DNA of 64,000 nucleotides from Flavobacteriaceae bacterium UBA4439 (GCA_002390455.1 DGPN01000047.1:1-64000); one strand, 5' to 3'; positions 7,410-16,482 are shown, counted from the stretch's first letter. Notes: generated by a model from the letters alone, not told the origin. Translations and numbers: made by a program.

Positions 7410-8129
7410 ATGAATCGACTAGAGTTTATCAATACGGGCTTGGCCATAGTGGGCTTAAGCCACTTTGAATCTGATATAAGCATGAAAACTGATCCACAAT
7501 TACTCATTGGTAAGGGAAGTCCAAAGCTTGTGGGAAAAAATTACGCTTTGCTACCCGAGGCCGACAAAGCCTTTCGGGAAATGTCGGCAGCAGCCCAAAA
7601 GCAGGGTATCACTCTGAAAGTGGTTTCCTCCTACCGCTCTTTTGAAAAACAAAAAAGTATTTGGAATAGGAAATTTTTACGATTTAAAAACGAAGGCATG
7701 AGTGATGGAGCAGCAATAGCAAAAATCATTGAATACTCAACCCTTCCTGGTACTTCACGCCATCATTGGGGTACGGATCTTGACATCATAGATGCAGGAC
7801 CAGCAGAGGAAGGTGATGTCTTGCTTACTGAAAAATTTCACGGCAACGGACCCTACAATACTTTGAGAGAATGGATGGAAATGTATGCCCAAGATTATGG
7901 TTTTTTATTGCCCTATACCAAAGATGAGCTTCGAAGCGGTTTTAAATATGAACCTTGGCATTATAGCTATGCTCCCAAATCCATACCGATGTTAATGCAG
8001 TATCTCGAACTTGACCACAAGGAATTGATCTACTCCAGTGATCTGAACGGTAGAAGCGGGTTGGATCAAGAGTTTTTGGCATCCTACATCAAGAGTCATG
8101 TCATGGGCATCAATCCTTCTTTGCTATGA
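7410..8129 (+). CDS. M15 family peptidase (VanY-type D,D-carboxypeptidase)
   Basis: This is a 239-aa protein from the ATG at 7410; the in-frame TTG at 7404 is less likely. The zinc motif SRHHWGTDLD holds H118 and D125, and EPWHY supplies H184; together these are the metal ligands of M15B enzymes. SSYRSF near residue 75 is the usual substrate-side motif. The family trims D-Ala from peptidoglycan stems. A short hydrophobic stretch at residues 5-17 is weak as a signal peptide, so export is uncertain. It stands alone, converging on yaaA with one base between the stops. Confidence 0.88.
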   Translation: MNRLEFINTGLAIVGLSHFESDISMKTDPQLLIGKGSPKLVGKNYALLPEADKAFREMSAAAQKQGITLKVVSSYRSFEKQKSIWNRKFLRFKNEGMSDGAAIAKIIEYSTLPGTSRHHWGTDLDIIDAGPAEEGDVLLTEKFHGNGPYNTLREWMEMYAQDYGFLLPYTKDELRSGFKYEPWHYSYAPKSIPMLMQYLELDHKELIYSSDLNGRSGLDQEFLASYIKSHVMGINPSLL

Positions 8130-8130
8130 C

Positions 8131-8892
8131 TTATCTAATAAATACAGGTGCTAAAGGAGATTCGGTATGTTCCTCGCTGTAGGCATACCCACCATAATCA
8201 AAACGCAGTAGTGAATCGGCTGTAGGGTTTTCTTGATCCAGCAGATAACGCACCATCATTCCTCTGGCCTTTTTGGCATAGAAAGAAATCATTTTTAAGG
8301 TGCCATTTTTGTAATCCTTAAACTGAGGGGTTATGACTGCTGTATTAAGTACTTTGGCATCTATAGCAGAAAAGTATTCGTTACTGGCCAAATTCACAAA
8401 TAATTCGTTTTCCTCTACTTCGTCATTAATGAAAGTAGTTATTTTTTGCTTCCAAAAATCGTACAGATTTTTGTTTTTACCAATTGGGAATTTAGTCCCC
8501 ATCTCCAGACGATACGGTTGGATCAGATCCAATGGCTTTAGAACCCCATAGAGCCCCGAAAGGATGCGGAGACTGTTTTGAAGGGTTTTTATTTTTTCCG
8601 TGGGAAGGGTGTAAACATCCAATCCAGAATAAACATCACCATCAAAAGTATAAACTGCTGGCCGGGCATTCTCTTTATTGAAAGGTGTTTTGAAATTTTG
8701 ATTTCTTTCCCAGTTCAGGTTTCCGAGTTTTTCAGAAATTTTCATCATTTGTGAAAGTTCACTGGGATTTTTCTGTTTTAGCAATTCGTTGATGCGGTTG
8801 GCCTCTGCCAGAAAACAAGGATTTGAATGATGTTCGGTAGGCAAATTGGACTCAAAATTGAGTGATTTTGCCGGGGAAATGACCATTTTCAT
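8131..8892 (-). CDS. yaaA: Peroxide stress protein YaaA
   Basis: At 253 aa it has the family length (about 250). The N-terminus MKMVISPAKSLNFES is the YaaA signature. The frame stays open upstream to 9009, but that longer version would overlap rluD by 41 bases and add 39 residues absent from the family, so I chose 8892. YaaA binds DNA and limits iron-driven oxidative damage during peroxide stress in E. coli. A YaaA-like GLYGVLKPLDLIQPYR block is present. It lies 76 bases after rluD. Confidence 0.9.
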   Translation of the reverse strand: MKMVISPAKSLNFESNLPTEHHSNPCFLAEANRINELLKQKNPSELSQMMKISEKLGNLNWERNQNFKTPFNKENARPAVYTFDGDVYSGLDVYTLPTEKIKTLQNSLRILSGLYGVLKPLDLIQPYRLEMGTKFPIGKNKNLYDFWKQKITTFINDEVEENELFVNLASNEYFSAIDAKVLNTAVITPQFKDYKNGTLKMISFYAKKARGMMVRYLLDQENPTADSLLRFDYGGYAYSEEHTESPLAPVFIR

Positions 8893-8968
8893 ATTCGACT
8901 TTTTTTCAAATTTATAAGGAATTCGCTTGAAAACCAATTCAAAAGAATTGTCTGGACTGATAAAAGGA

Positions 8969-10009
8969 TCAGAATTGCTTATGCTGGGCGTAATTCCTCC
9001 ATTTATCAATGGTTGTTTTCATGTCTTGGGGTAAGGGGGCCTCAAAATCCATCCATTTTTTTTGAGAGGGGTGCTCAAACCCCAAGTTTTTGGCGTGAAG
9101 CGCTTGCCTTGGCAAAAGGGTAAAACAATTTTGAACAAATTGTCTGTACTTGGTAAAGGTCGTTCCCTTGAGTATGTTATCCCCCCCATAACGGGCATCA
9201 TTGAATAAAGTATGACCGATGGATTTCATATGGGCACGAATCTGGTGGGTTCTGCCCGTTTCCAATCGGCATTCTATGAGGGTAACATAGCCCAGCCTTT
9301 CGATTACACTATAGTGGGTAATGGCCATTTTTCCTGAACTGGCATCGGGGAAAACAGTCATTTGTAGTCGGTTTTGGGGGTGCCTGCCAATGTGTCCCTC
9401 TATGGTTCCTTCATCTTCTTTGACATCTCCCCAAACCAAAGCCACGTACTTTCTCGAGGAAGTTTTGTCTTGAAATTGTTTGGAAAGATTGGCCATGGAC
9501 GATTCGGTTTTGGCGACGACCAACAGTCCACTGGTATCTTTGTCAATCCGATGTACCAAACCTGGCCTATTACTTGAATTCATTGGTAATTGCTCGAAAT
9601 GATACAACAAACCGTTGATCAAGGTTCCGGTATAATTTCCATGTCCAGGGTGAACTACCATTCCCGCTTTTTTGTTGACCACAATCAGATCGTCGTCTTC
9701 AAATTCAATGTCCAAATCAATGGCCTCTGGAATCAATAAATTTTCATGAGGAGGATAGGAAAAAACCACTTTGACATGATCACCCCCTTTGACCTTGTAA
9801 TTGGATTTGACGGAAGTATCATTGACTTTTATGGCTCCAGATTTTGCGGCTTGCTGAATTTTATTTCGGGTGGCGTTTTCGACCCGATTCATAAGGTACT
9901 TGTCAACCCGCAAAGGCTCTTGCCCTAGGTCGGCATGAAATGCGTAATGTTCATACAGTTGATCGTCGGTAATTTCAGTCCCGACAATCGGTTTAGTTTC
10001 TTTTCCCAT
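8969..10009 (-). CDS. rluD: RluA/RluD family 23S rRNA pseudouridine synthase
   Basis: This is a 346-aa protein. An N-terminal S4 RNA-binding domain (about residues 35-95) precedes the catalytic domain. The catalytic Asp is in HRIDKDTSG (about residue 158). A GRTHQIRAH block also marks the RluA/RluD family. RluD makes pseudouridines in helix 69 of 23S rRNA; this is the most likely member, although RluC or RluA specificity cannot be excluded. It overlaps the start of the PASTA gene's 3' end by 17 bases, and the two are probably one transcript. Confidence 0.88.
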   Translation of the reverse strand: MGKETKPIVGTEITDDQLYEHYAFHADLGQEPLRVDKYLMNRVENATRNKIQQAAKSGAIKVNDTSVKSNYKVKGGDHVKVVFSYPPHENLLIPEAIDLDIEFEDDDLIVVNKKAGMVVHPGHGNYTGTLINGLLYHFEQLPMNSSNRPGLVHRIDKDTSGLLVVAKTESSMANLSKQFQDKTSSRKYVALVWGDVKEDEGTIEGHIGRHPQNRLQMTVFPDASSGKMAITHYSVIERLGYVTLIECRLETGRTHQIRAHMKSIGHTLFNDARYGGDNILKGTTFTKYRQFVQNCFTLLPRQALHAKNLGFEHPSQKKWMDFEAPLPQDMKTTIDKWRNYAQHKQF

Positions 10010-10547
10010 TTCCTAAAACCAAATCTATTGCTGCTGTTTTCTGCAGTAATGTTCCCGCTTCGAGCGGTTCGCCTCTGTAACGCATTTCCAAAACCATATT
10101 CTTACCTATATTGTCTCTATAACTGATTTCTCCTATGGAAAACCCTACCGATAACAAAGTGACTTCTGCATTTCTTCGGGTGATCTGAACTACATCGGGG
10201 ACGCTGATTCTCCTATAGCTAGAGGGATTTAAAGTGACATAGATCATTCGGTTTTTCTTTACCATTTGTCCAGAACTTGGCTGATGCTCTATAACGCTAA
10301 GCGGCGGCAAATTGGGAGTGAATTTTGAAGAATCAATGATTTCGTACCTGAGGTTTTTATCCGCTGTGATTTGGGGTAAATTGATCAAGGAAATGCCCTT
10401 TAGATCCGGCACTATTTGATGTTTATCGTGTAAGGTAAAGTGTTTTAAAAAGCTAAGCGTTAGATAAACAAACAACAAGGTCGCCAAAAAAGCAAGAATG
10501 AATTGGACGAGCAATGTTTTACTGATAAGAAATTTTAAAAAGTTCAT
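9993..10547 (-). CDS. PASTA-domain membrane protein
   Basis: This 184-aa protein has one membrane helix at about residues 12-33 and then two PASTA-like repeats (about residues 40-105 and 110-180), each with a VPDL or VPDV start. PASTA domains bind peptidoglycan or muropeptides in other bacteria, where they are often attached to penicillin-binding proteins or kinases. Here the domain is attached only to a membrane anchor. It precedes rluD and overlaps it, and it diverges from ddl. Confidence 0.85.
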   Translation of the reverse strand: MNFLKFLISKTLLVQFILAFLATLLFVYLTLSFLKHFTLHDKHQIVPDLKGISLINLPQITADKNLRYEIIDSSKFTPNLPPLSVIEHQPSSGQMVKKNRMIYVTLNPSSYRRISVPDVVQITRRNAEVTLLSVGFSIGEISYRDNIGKNMVLEMRYRGEPLEAGTLLQKTAAIDLVLGNGKRN

Positions 10548-10608
10548 TGTCTAATAACTTTCCCAAAGATAATAAATCAATGCGCTTAAGGATTAATTTT
10601 AAATGCAA

Positions 10609-10616
10609 TACCTTTG
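10609..10616 (+). promoter_or_regulatory. -7 box for ddl
   Basis: TACCTTTG matches TAnnTTTG exactly. It lies inside the longest open frame, 14 bases before the ATG at 10631, and so supports that ATG as the real start. No clear TTTG is seen 19-21 bases upstream. Confidence 0.45.
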
Positions 10617-10630
10617 TTAAAAGCTATTTG

Positions 10631-11620
10631 ATGAGTAAGAAGGTAGTGGGAATCGCCATGGGAGGATATTCCTCCGAACGAGAAATCTCTCTTGAAAGCG
10701 GAAACACAGTATATCAAGTTATGTCGCCATCTCATTGGGACTGCTTTAAAATAGTAGTTGATAAAAGCCAATGGACAGTAATCGATTCACAAGAAAACCA
10801 CTACCCTCTTGACCCGAAAAATTTCACATTCAAAAGGGATGGCAAAACGGTTCATTTTGATGTAGTATTCAATGCCATTCACGGAACTCCAGGAGAGGAT
10901 GGACAGTTGGCCGAAATTTTGGAGCAACTTCAAATCCCCCATACCAGCTGTGATCAAAAGACAGCAGCCCTGACTTTTAACAAACGAGATTGCCTGGAAA
11001 AGGTCAAAGAGTGGGAGATTCCAGTGGCAAAGTCATTCATTTTTGATCTAGGAGATCCTTTGGACATTAACGCCATAGCGAAGAAGGTAGGTCTGCCCTG
11101 TTTTGTCAAACCCAATCGATCTGGAAGCAGTTATGGAATCGTAAAAGTATATGAAAAACAAGACCTGAATGAAGCCATCGCTACCGCTTTGAAAGAAGAC
11201 AATCAGTTGATCATAGAAGCAGCTTTGGTCGGAACAGAAATCTCTGTAGGAGCTTATGGAATCGATGGTGAAGTCATGATATTGCCCATTACCGAGATCA
11301 TCTCTGAAAACGATTTTTTTGACTATGATGCAAAATACAACGGAAAATCTCAGGAGATCACCCCGGCGCGACTGGATGCAAACACCGTTGAAGAAGTGCA
11401 TAATAATGTAAAAAAACTATATCGACAATTGGGACTCAGCGGGGTATGTAGGAGTGAATTTATTATTGAAGGGGGAACACCCCATTTGTTGGAGGTCAAT
11501 ACGATCCCTGGTTTGACCGCCGCCAGTCTTATCCCACAACAAGTTAGTGCTGCAGGAATTGAATTGTCAGACTTTTTCGAATCATTGCTGACAGAGGCAA
11601 TGAAAAAACCACTAATTTAG
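10631..11620 (+). CDS. ddl: D-alanine--D-alanine ligase
   Basis: This 329-aa enzyme is an ATP-grasp ligase that joins two D-Ala for peptidoglycan precursors in the cytoplasm. The start MSKKVVGIAMGG puts the nucleotide-fold N-terminus at the right place; an open extension to 10547 would contain the promoter and is rejected. SEREISLESG near residue 14 and EVNTIPGLTAASLIP near residue 290 are ddl motifs. coaD follows four bases after the stop, so the two are probably co-transcribed. Confidence 0.95.
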   Translation: MSKKVVGIAMGGYSSEREISLESGNTVYQVMSPSHWDCFKIVVDKSQWTVIDSQENHYPLDPKNFTFKRDGKTVHFDVVFNAIHGTPGEDGQLAEILEQLQIPHTSCDQKTAALTFNKRDCLEKVKEWEIPVAKSFIFDLGDPLDINAIAKKVGLPCFVKPNRSGSSYGIVKVYEKQDLNEAIATALKEDNQLIIEAALVGTEISVGAYGIDGEVMILPITEIISENDFFDYDAKYNGKSQEITPARLDANTVEEVHNNVKKLYRQLGLSGVCRSEFIIEGGTPHLLEVNTIPGLTAASLIPQQVSAAGIELSDFFESLLTEAMKKPLI

Positions 11621-11624
11621 TGGG

Positions 11625-12077
11625 ATGAAACGTGCTGTTTTTCCCGGTTCCTTTGATCCCATTACCTTGGGACATCTGGACATCATCCAGCGGAGTATTC
11701 CCCTTTTTGATGAGATCATCATTGGGGTGGGTACCAACTCCGATAAAAAATACATGTTTCCTCTGGACAAGAGAATGACTTTTATTAAAGATACTTTTGC
11801 CGAGTTCAAAAGCATTTCCGTGACCCAGTACGAGGGATTGACCATTGAATTTTGCAAAAAAGTTCAAGCCGATTTTATCATTAGAGGATTGAGAAACCCC
11901 GCAGATTTTGAATTTGAAAAGGCTATTGCCCACACCAATAGAAAGTTGTCTGGTATCGAAACGGTTTTTCTTCTCACCGCAGCCAAAACCTCTTTTATCA
12001 GCAGCAGTATTGTCAGAGAGATCATTTCCAACCAAGGGGATTACACCCAACTGGTACCTGCCACGGTGAAGATTTAA
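11625..12077 (+). CDS. coaD: Pantetheine-phosphate adenylyltransferase
   Basis: At 150 aa it is the usual length. PGSFDPITLGH at residues 7-17 holds the TxGH nucleotide-binding motif, and ISSSIVREI near residue 125 is the second family motif. It adenylates 4'-phosphopantetheine, the penultimate step of coenzyme A synthesis. It lies four bases after ddl and converges on the NUDIX gene with one base between the stops. Confidence 0.96.
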   Translation: MKRAVFPGSFDPITLGHLDIIQRSIPLFDEIIIGVGTNSDKKYMFPLDKRMTFIKDTFAEFKSISVTQYEGLTIEFCKKVQADFIIRGLRNPADFEFEKAIAHTNRKLSGIETVFLLTAAKTSFISSSIVREIISNQGDYTQLVPATVKI

Positions 12078-12078
12078 T

Positions 12079-12681
12079 TTAGATCAACTCAACTTCTTCC
12101 AAAAGTATTTTGATATTATGGTAGGCATTTTTCATTAAATCGGGAATTTCTTCCTTGGTTTTCCATTCAGCCTTTACAATACCCTCATCCAATTGAGGTT
12201 CCAAAACACCATTGTAGGAAGTGGTCATCAAATACCAGTAGGTTTTCTTCAATTTATATTTACCATTCCTCGAAAAAAGATGAAAGGTATGGTTGAGGTT
12301 CTTTTTGACGATCAAATCCTTTACTCCCGTTTCCTCCATCACCTCTCTTACTGCTCCGTCAATTAAAATCTCTTTTTTTTCCACCCTACCCTTGGGCAGG
12401 TCCCATTTTTCATTCCTGTAGATGAATAAAACCTTACCGCTTTGATGTTCAACAAGACCTCCTGCAGCCTCGACCAAAGAGAATATTTTTAACAGCTTTT
12501 TCCACAACTTGTCCTCCTTAGCATGATATAAATAAATGGCCTTCGTTTTTTTGGATTTCAAAGCAGAAATAATCTGTTTTTGGTCACTATATTTAATATA
12601 GAATAAAGGCGTTTCATCGTCGTGATCAACTATTTTTGTGGTCAGTAAAACAACCTTTCTATTGAAAAAAACTTTATACAT
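12079..12681 (-). CDS. NUDIX hydrolase
   Basis: This is a 200-aa protein from the ATG at 12681 (MYKVFFNRK); an open extension to 12714 would run into pyrE. The Nudix box GRVEKKE...REVMEETG lies at about residues 102-124. Such enzymes hydrolyse nucleoside diphosphates linked to another group; the substrate is not predictable. The first 80 residues are an extra N-terminal region common in the Bacteroidota version. It diverges from pyrE with only six bases between the start codons. Confidence 0.85.
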   Translation of the reverse strand: MYKVFFNRKVVLLTTKIVDHDDETPLFYIKYSDQKQIISALKSKKTKAIYLYHAKEDKLWKKLLKIFSLVEAAGGLVEHQSGKVLFIYRNEKWDLPKGRVEKKEILIDGAVREVMEETGVKDLIVKKNLNHTFHLFSRNGKYKLKKTYWYLMTTSYNGVLEPQLDEGIVKAEWKTKEEIPDLMKNAYHNIKILLEEVELI

Positions 12682-12684
12682 TTG
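12677..12684 (+). promoter_or_regulatory. -7 box for pyrE, overlapping the NUDIX start codon
   Basis: TACATTTG matches TAnnTTTG exactly and ends three bases before the pyrE ATG at 12688. A start point four to six bases further on would fall within that start codon, so the mRNA could be leaderless. The box also overlaps the complement of the NUDIX start codon (12679-12681). Confidence 0.45.
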
Positions 12685-12687
12685 CTT

Positions 12688-13332
12688 ATGATTTATAATC
12701 AAGAGACGGCACATAAGACCGCTAAATCCCTACTGCAAATTAATGCAATAAAATTGAATCCAAAAAATCCTTTTACTTGGGCCAGTGGTTGGAAGTCACC
12801 CATTTACTGTGACAATAGGATTGCACTTTCTCATCCTAAAACAAGAAGTTTTTTGGCTCAAAAAATAGCCGAACAAGCCCAAGAAATTTACGGTGAGGGA
12901 TATGTGGTGGCAGGAGTGGCTACTGGAGCGATTGGAATAGGGATGTTGGTCGCTGATGTTCTCAATGCTCCATTTGTCTATGTCAGGCCAGAGCCTAAAT
13001 CTCACGGAAGACAAAATCAAATTGAAGGTCAGCTGGATCGTAACCAAAAGGTATTGGTCATCGAGGATTTGATCTCTACGGGAAAAAGCAGTCTCAATGC
13101 GGTAAGAGCACTCAAAAAAGAAGGGATTGAGGTCTTGGGTATGTTGGGGCTATTCGATTATGGGTTTGATTTGGCTGTGGAGAATTTCAAAGCCGAAAAC
13201 ATCCAACTCCACACTTTGAGTGATTATGATCATTTGATTACTGAAGCCGAAAAATCCAATTATATCGAAGCTCAGGAAATTTCAGTGCTTAAATCCTGGA
13301 GGCGCTCTCCTTCCGAATGGCAACCCGCTTAG
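12688..13332 (+). CDS. pyrE: Orotate phosphoribosyltransferase
   Basis: This 214-aa enzyme joins orotate to PRPP to make orotidine monophosphate in pyrimidine synthesis. The PRPP-binding motif VLVIEDLISTGKSS lies at about residues 118-131. The ATG at 12688 is preferred over the TTG at 12682. It converges on birA with a four-base overlap of stops. No other pyr gene is nearby. Confidence 0.95.
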   Translation: MIYNQETAHKTAKSLLQINAIKLNPKNPFTWASGWKSPIYCDNRIALSHPKTRSFLAQKIAEQAQEIYGEGYVVAGVATGAIGIGMLVADVLNAPFVYVRPEPKSHGRQNQIEGQLDRNQKVLVIEDLISTGKSSLNAVRALKKEGIEVLGMLGLFDYGFDLAVENFKAENIQLHTLSDYDHLITEAEKSNYIEAQEISVLKSWRRSPSEWQPA

Positions 13333-14066
13333 AATATTATTTTAATGGCCCCATGGGGATAGTTGAGGACTTCTCCCGAAGTTTTTTGAATGATTAACAA
13401 GCCTTTGTCAGTAATGCCTTTGATGACTCCTTGGAATTTTTCTTTTTGGTCTTCAAACGTAGATATTTTTCCTTTTCGAAAAAGCATGGCTTCGTATTCC
13501 AATTTTAATGCTGGCAAACTGTCGGCAGACAGCCTATTGAAATAGCCCTCCAAAGCGGATAAAATCCGGTTGAGAACCTGGTCAATTTCTAGTTTAACTC
13601 CTGTTTTTAGAAACAGAGAACTCGCATGGGGAAGTCCTTCAAAACGCTCTTGATTGATGTTGATCCCAATGCCGATGATGGAGCCATTAATCCGGTTTCC
13701 TTTGACCATGTTTTCAATCAAAACTCCTCCAATTTTATTATTACCTGACAAAATGTCGTTGGGCCATTTTAACATAAATTCAATGTTCGCAATCTCAGAC
13801 AGTGCCTTTGTGACCGCCAAAGTTACCGCACAATTGATGGTAAAAGCGTTTTCCAGGGTCAGCTTGGGAAAAAGCTTAAACAGGCTGAAGGTTAGGTTTT
13901 TCATGGGTTCGGTTTGCCAAAGCTTATCCCTTTGCCCCCTCCCTTGGGTTTGGTTTCTCACCCACACCACATCTCCGTCGGAGCAATCCCCCTCCATATA
14001 CTTATTCTTTAGCCAGTCGTTTGAGGAGGCTGTGGCATCAAGTTTGATTGTATTGAAATAGCTCAT
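13329..14066 (-). CDS. birA: Biotin--[acetyl-CoA-carboxylase] ligase
   Basis: This 245-aa protein has the catalytic domain only, without the DNA-binding N-terminus of E. coli BirA, so it should be a ligase and not a repressor. GRGQRDKLW near residue 42 is the biotin/ATP loop, and LKWPNDIL near residue 103 is the second motif. It attaches biotin to carboxylase carrier proteins. It diverges from rsfS with 58 bases between the starts. Confidence 0.93.
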   Translation of the reverse strand: MSYFNTIKLDATASSNDWLKNKYMEGDCSDGDVVWVRNQTQGRGQRDKLWQTEPMKNLTFSLFKLFPKLTLENAFTINCAVTLAVTKALSEIANIEFMLKWPNDILSGNNKIGGVLIENMVKGNRINGSIIGIGININQERFEGLPHASSLFLKTGVKLEIDQVLNRILSALEGYFNRLSADSLPALKLEYEAMLFRKGKISTFEDQKEKFQGVIKGITDKGLLIIQKTSGEVLNYPHGAIKIIF

Positions 14067-14096
14067 GGTTTAGAACGCTATGAATATAAAATGTAA

Positions 14097-14104
14097 TAAA
14101 TTTG
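14097..14104 (+). promoter_or_regulatory. -7 box for the rsfS-ftsH operon
   Basis: TAAATTTG matches TAnnTTTG exactly, 20 bases before the rsfS ATG at 14125, which implies a leader of about 15 bases. The -33 element is weak. Confidence 0.45.
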
Positions 14105-14124
14105 TGTAAAACTAAAATTTTTTA

Positions 14125-14496
14125 ATGTCAAAACCGAAGTCCACTGAGGATGCCCTTATATCAAACATCATTTCGGGCATTGATAATGTAAAAGGACTAG
14201 ACGTAAGTCTTTTGGATCTCAGGGATATTGAGAACACTGTTTGTAGCTATTTTGTGGTGTGTACTGGAAGTTCGAATACCCACGTCAACGCCATTGTTAG
14301 CTCGATTCAAAAAACGGTAAGTAAAGATTTGAAAGAGAAGCCTTTTCACACCGAAGGAAATGACAACGCTGAATGGGTTTTGATAGATTATGTCAATGTA
14401 ATCGTTCATGTATTTCAGAAACAAATCAGAGAATACTACAATATTGAAGAACTTTGGGGAGATGCAAAAACCACAAAAATCGCATCGAATTATTAA
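14125..14496 (+). CDS. rsfS: Ribosome silencing factor RsfS
   Basis: At 123 aa this is a full-length iojap/YbeB family protein. The family binds uL14 on the large subunit and blocks joining of the subunits during starvation. The central SYFVVCTGSSNTHV-type block and the late HVFQKQIREYYNIEELWGD ending are characteristic. It is the first gene of an operon with ftsH, a LUD protein, cdsA and psd, an order common in Flavobacteriia. Confidence 0.95.
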   Translation: MSKPKSTEDALISNIISGIDNVKGLDVSLLDLRDIENTVCSYFVVCTGSSNTHVNAIVSSIQKTVSKDLKEKPFHTEGNDNAEWVLIDYVNVIVHVFQKQIREYYNIEELWGDAKTTKIASNY

Positions 14497-14502
14497 TTGA
14501 CT

Positions 14503-16476
14503 ATGAAAGAAGGAAACAACAAAAACAATAACAATAATAAGTTAAAGTTCAGCCCCTATTGGGTTTATGCCGTTATCATTACCATACTGCTGGGTATGAG
14601 TATGTTTGGGGGAGATGGCAGCTGGCAATCGATCAGCAAAACGAATATTTCGGATTTTGAGCGATATCTCAACGAAGGCGATGTTGAACAAGTGATTGTG
14701 GTTAATCAAAAGTTGGCTAAAGTTACCCTCAACAGTTATGGTTTGGAGAAAAGCGTTCACAAGAGCATAAAATCCAAGAACATCTTAGGTCAGGAAAACA
14801 CTGGTGGCCCACACTATGAATTTGAAGTGGGGAACTTGGAACTTTTCCAACGAAAACTGGAGCAGGCTGAGGACAAAGGCATACAGTTCCGTTATGAGTT
14901 TATGACCGTTGAAAATCGTTGGATGGATGTCATCCTTGGTTTTCTTCCCATCATCATCATCATCGGAGTATGGATTTTCCTCATGCGAAGAATGTCTGGC
15001 GGAGGAGCTGGAGGGCCTGGAGGTCAGATTTTTAATATTGGAAAATCCAAAGCAAAACTATTCGATCAAAATACCGAGGTCAAAACTACTTTTAAGGATG
15101 TAGCCGGATTGGAGGGTGCCAAAGAAGAAATTCAGGAGATTGTCGATTTTCTCAAAAACCCTAAAAAATATACCGTATTGGGCGGTAAGATCCCCAAAGG
15201 AGCCCTTTTGGTTGGCTCTCCGGGAACGGGTAAAACACTATTGGCCAAGGCGGTGGCTGGTGAGGCCAAAGTGCCTTTTTTCTCCCTATCCGGATCGGAT
15301 TTTGTCGAAATGTTTGTAGGAGTAGGTGCCTCAAGGGTTAGAGATTTATTCAAACAAGCCAAAGACAAATCTCCTGCTATCATTTTTATAGACGAAATTG
15401 ATGCCATAGGACGTGCCAGAGGAAAAAACAATTTTACTGGCTCTAACGATGAGCGAGAAAATACATTGAACCAATTGCTTACAGAAATGGATGGTTTTGG
15501 TACCGATACCAATGTCATCGTATTGGCGGCGACCAACCGATCGGATGTTTTGGATAAAGCACTAATGCGTGCTGGTCGATTTGACCGACAGATATATGTT
15601 GATCTGCCCGACTTAAATGAAAGAAGGGAGATTTTCAAAGTTCACCTCAAGCCGTTAAAAAGTGTAAAAAGTTTGGATGTAGAATTTTTGTCCAAACAGA
15701 CACCTGGTTTCTCAGGTGCCGACATTGCCAATGTTTGTAACGAAGCTGCACTGATTGCTGCGAGAAAAAACAGAAAGTCGGTAGGTAAGCAAGATTTTCT
15801 CGATGCTGTAGATCGTATTGTAGGAGGACTGGAAAAGAAAAATAAAATTGTCACACCAGAGGAAAAGAAAACCATCGCATTTCACGAAGCAGGACATGCC
15901 ACGGTCAGTTGGTTGCTCGAACACGCTGCCCCTTTGGTAAAAGTAACAATCGTACCCCGAGGTCAATCCCTTGGTGCGGCATGGTACTTACCCGAAGAGC
16001 GAATGATCGTCAGAACGGAGCAAATGTTGGATGAAATGTGTGCAGCACTGGGAGGAAGAGCCGCTGAAAAAATTATGTTTAATAAAATTTCTACTGGTGC
16101 ACTCAGTGATCTGGAAAAAGTTACCCGTCAAGCTCGAGCCATGGTTTCTATCTATGGTCTGAACGACACTTTAGGTAATATTACCTATTACGACTCCACC
16201 GGTCAGATGGAAAACAGTTTTACAAAGCCTTATTCCGAAAAAACAGCACAGGTGATTGACAAGGAAATCTCTGACATCATCGAGCGACAATACAAAAGGG
16301 CTTGTGATCTTTTGAAAAAGAACAAAAACAAGCTCATGCAACTTGCCGAAAGGTTGTTGGAAAAAGAAGTGATTTTCAAAGATGATCTTTTCAATATCCT
16401 GGGAGAGCGACCCTATGATGTGAAACCCGACAAGAAAGAAGACGGTAAAGATGGAGTGAAGGTAGCAGTCAACTAA
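14503..16476 (+). CDS. ftsH: ATP-dependent zinc metalloprotease FtsH
   Basis: This is a 657-aa protein from the ATG at 14503 (an in-frame TTG lies at 14497). Membrane helices at about residues 18-36 and 144-162 flank a periplasmic domain. The AAA domain carries Walker A GSPGTGKT near residue 238 and Walker B FIDEID near 295. The zinc site HEAGH is near residue 461. FtsH is an inner-membrane hexamer that degrades damaged membrane proteins and short-lived regulators. An Asn-rich N-terminus and a charged C-terminal tail are typical for this phylum. Confidence 0.97.
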   Translation: MKEGNNKNNNNNKLKFSPYWVYAVIITILLGMSMFGGDGSWQSISKTNISDFERYLNEGDVEQVIVVNQKLAKVTLNSYGLEKSVHKSIKSKNILGQENTGGPHYEFEVGNLELFQRKLEQAEDKGIQFRYEFMTVENRWMDVILGFLPIIIIIGVWIFLMRRMSGGGAGGPGGQIFNIGKSKAKLFDQNTEVKTTFKDVAGLEGAKEEIQEIVDFLKNPKKYTVLGGKIPKGALLVGSPGTGKTLLAKAVAGEAKVPFFSLSGSDFVEMFVGVGASRVRDLFKQAKDKSPAIIFIDEIDAIGRARGKNNFTGSNDERENTLNQLLTEMDGFGTDTNVIVLAATNRSDVLDKALMRAGRFDRQIYVDLPDLNERREIFKVHLKPLKSVKSLDVEFLSKQTPGFSGADIANVCNEAALIAARKNRKSVGKQDFLDAVDRIVGGLEKKNKIVTPEEKKTIAFHEAGHATVSWLLEHAAPLVKVTIVPRGQSLGAAWYLPEERMIVRTEQMLDEMCAALGGRAAEKIMFNKISTGALSDLEKVTRQARAMVSIYGLNDTLGNITYYDSTGQMENSFTKPYSEKTAQVIDKEISDIIERQYKRACDLLKKNKNKLMQLAERLLEKEVIFKDDLFNILGERPYDVKPDKKEDGKDGVKVAVN

Positions 16477-16482
16477 TCTATT

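Noticed and set aside
8893..9009. 39-residue N-terminal extension of YaaA
   Set aside because: It would overlap rluD and is absent from the family, whose conserved N-terminus begins at 8892.
10547..10630. 28-residue N-terminal extension of Ddl
   Set aside because: The stretch contains an exact -7 promoter box and overlaps the start of the divergent PASTA gene; the family start is the ATG at 10631.
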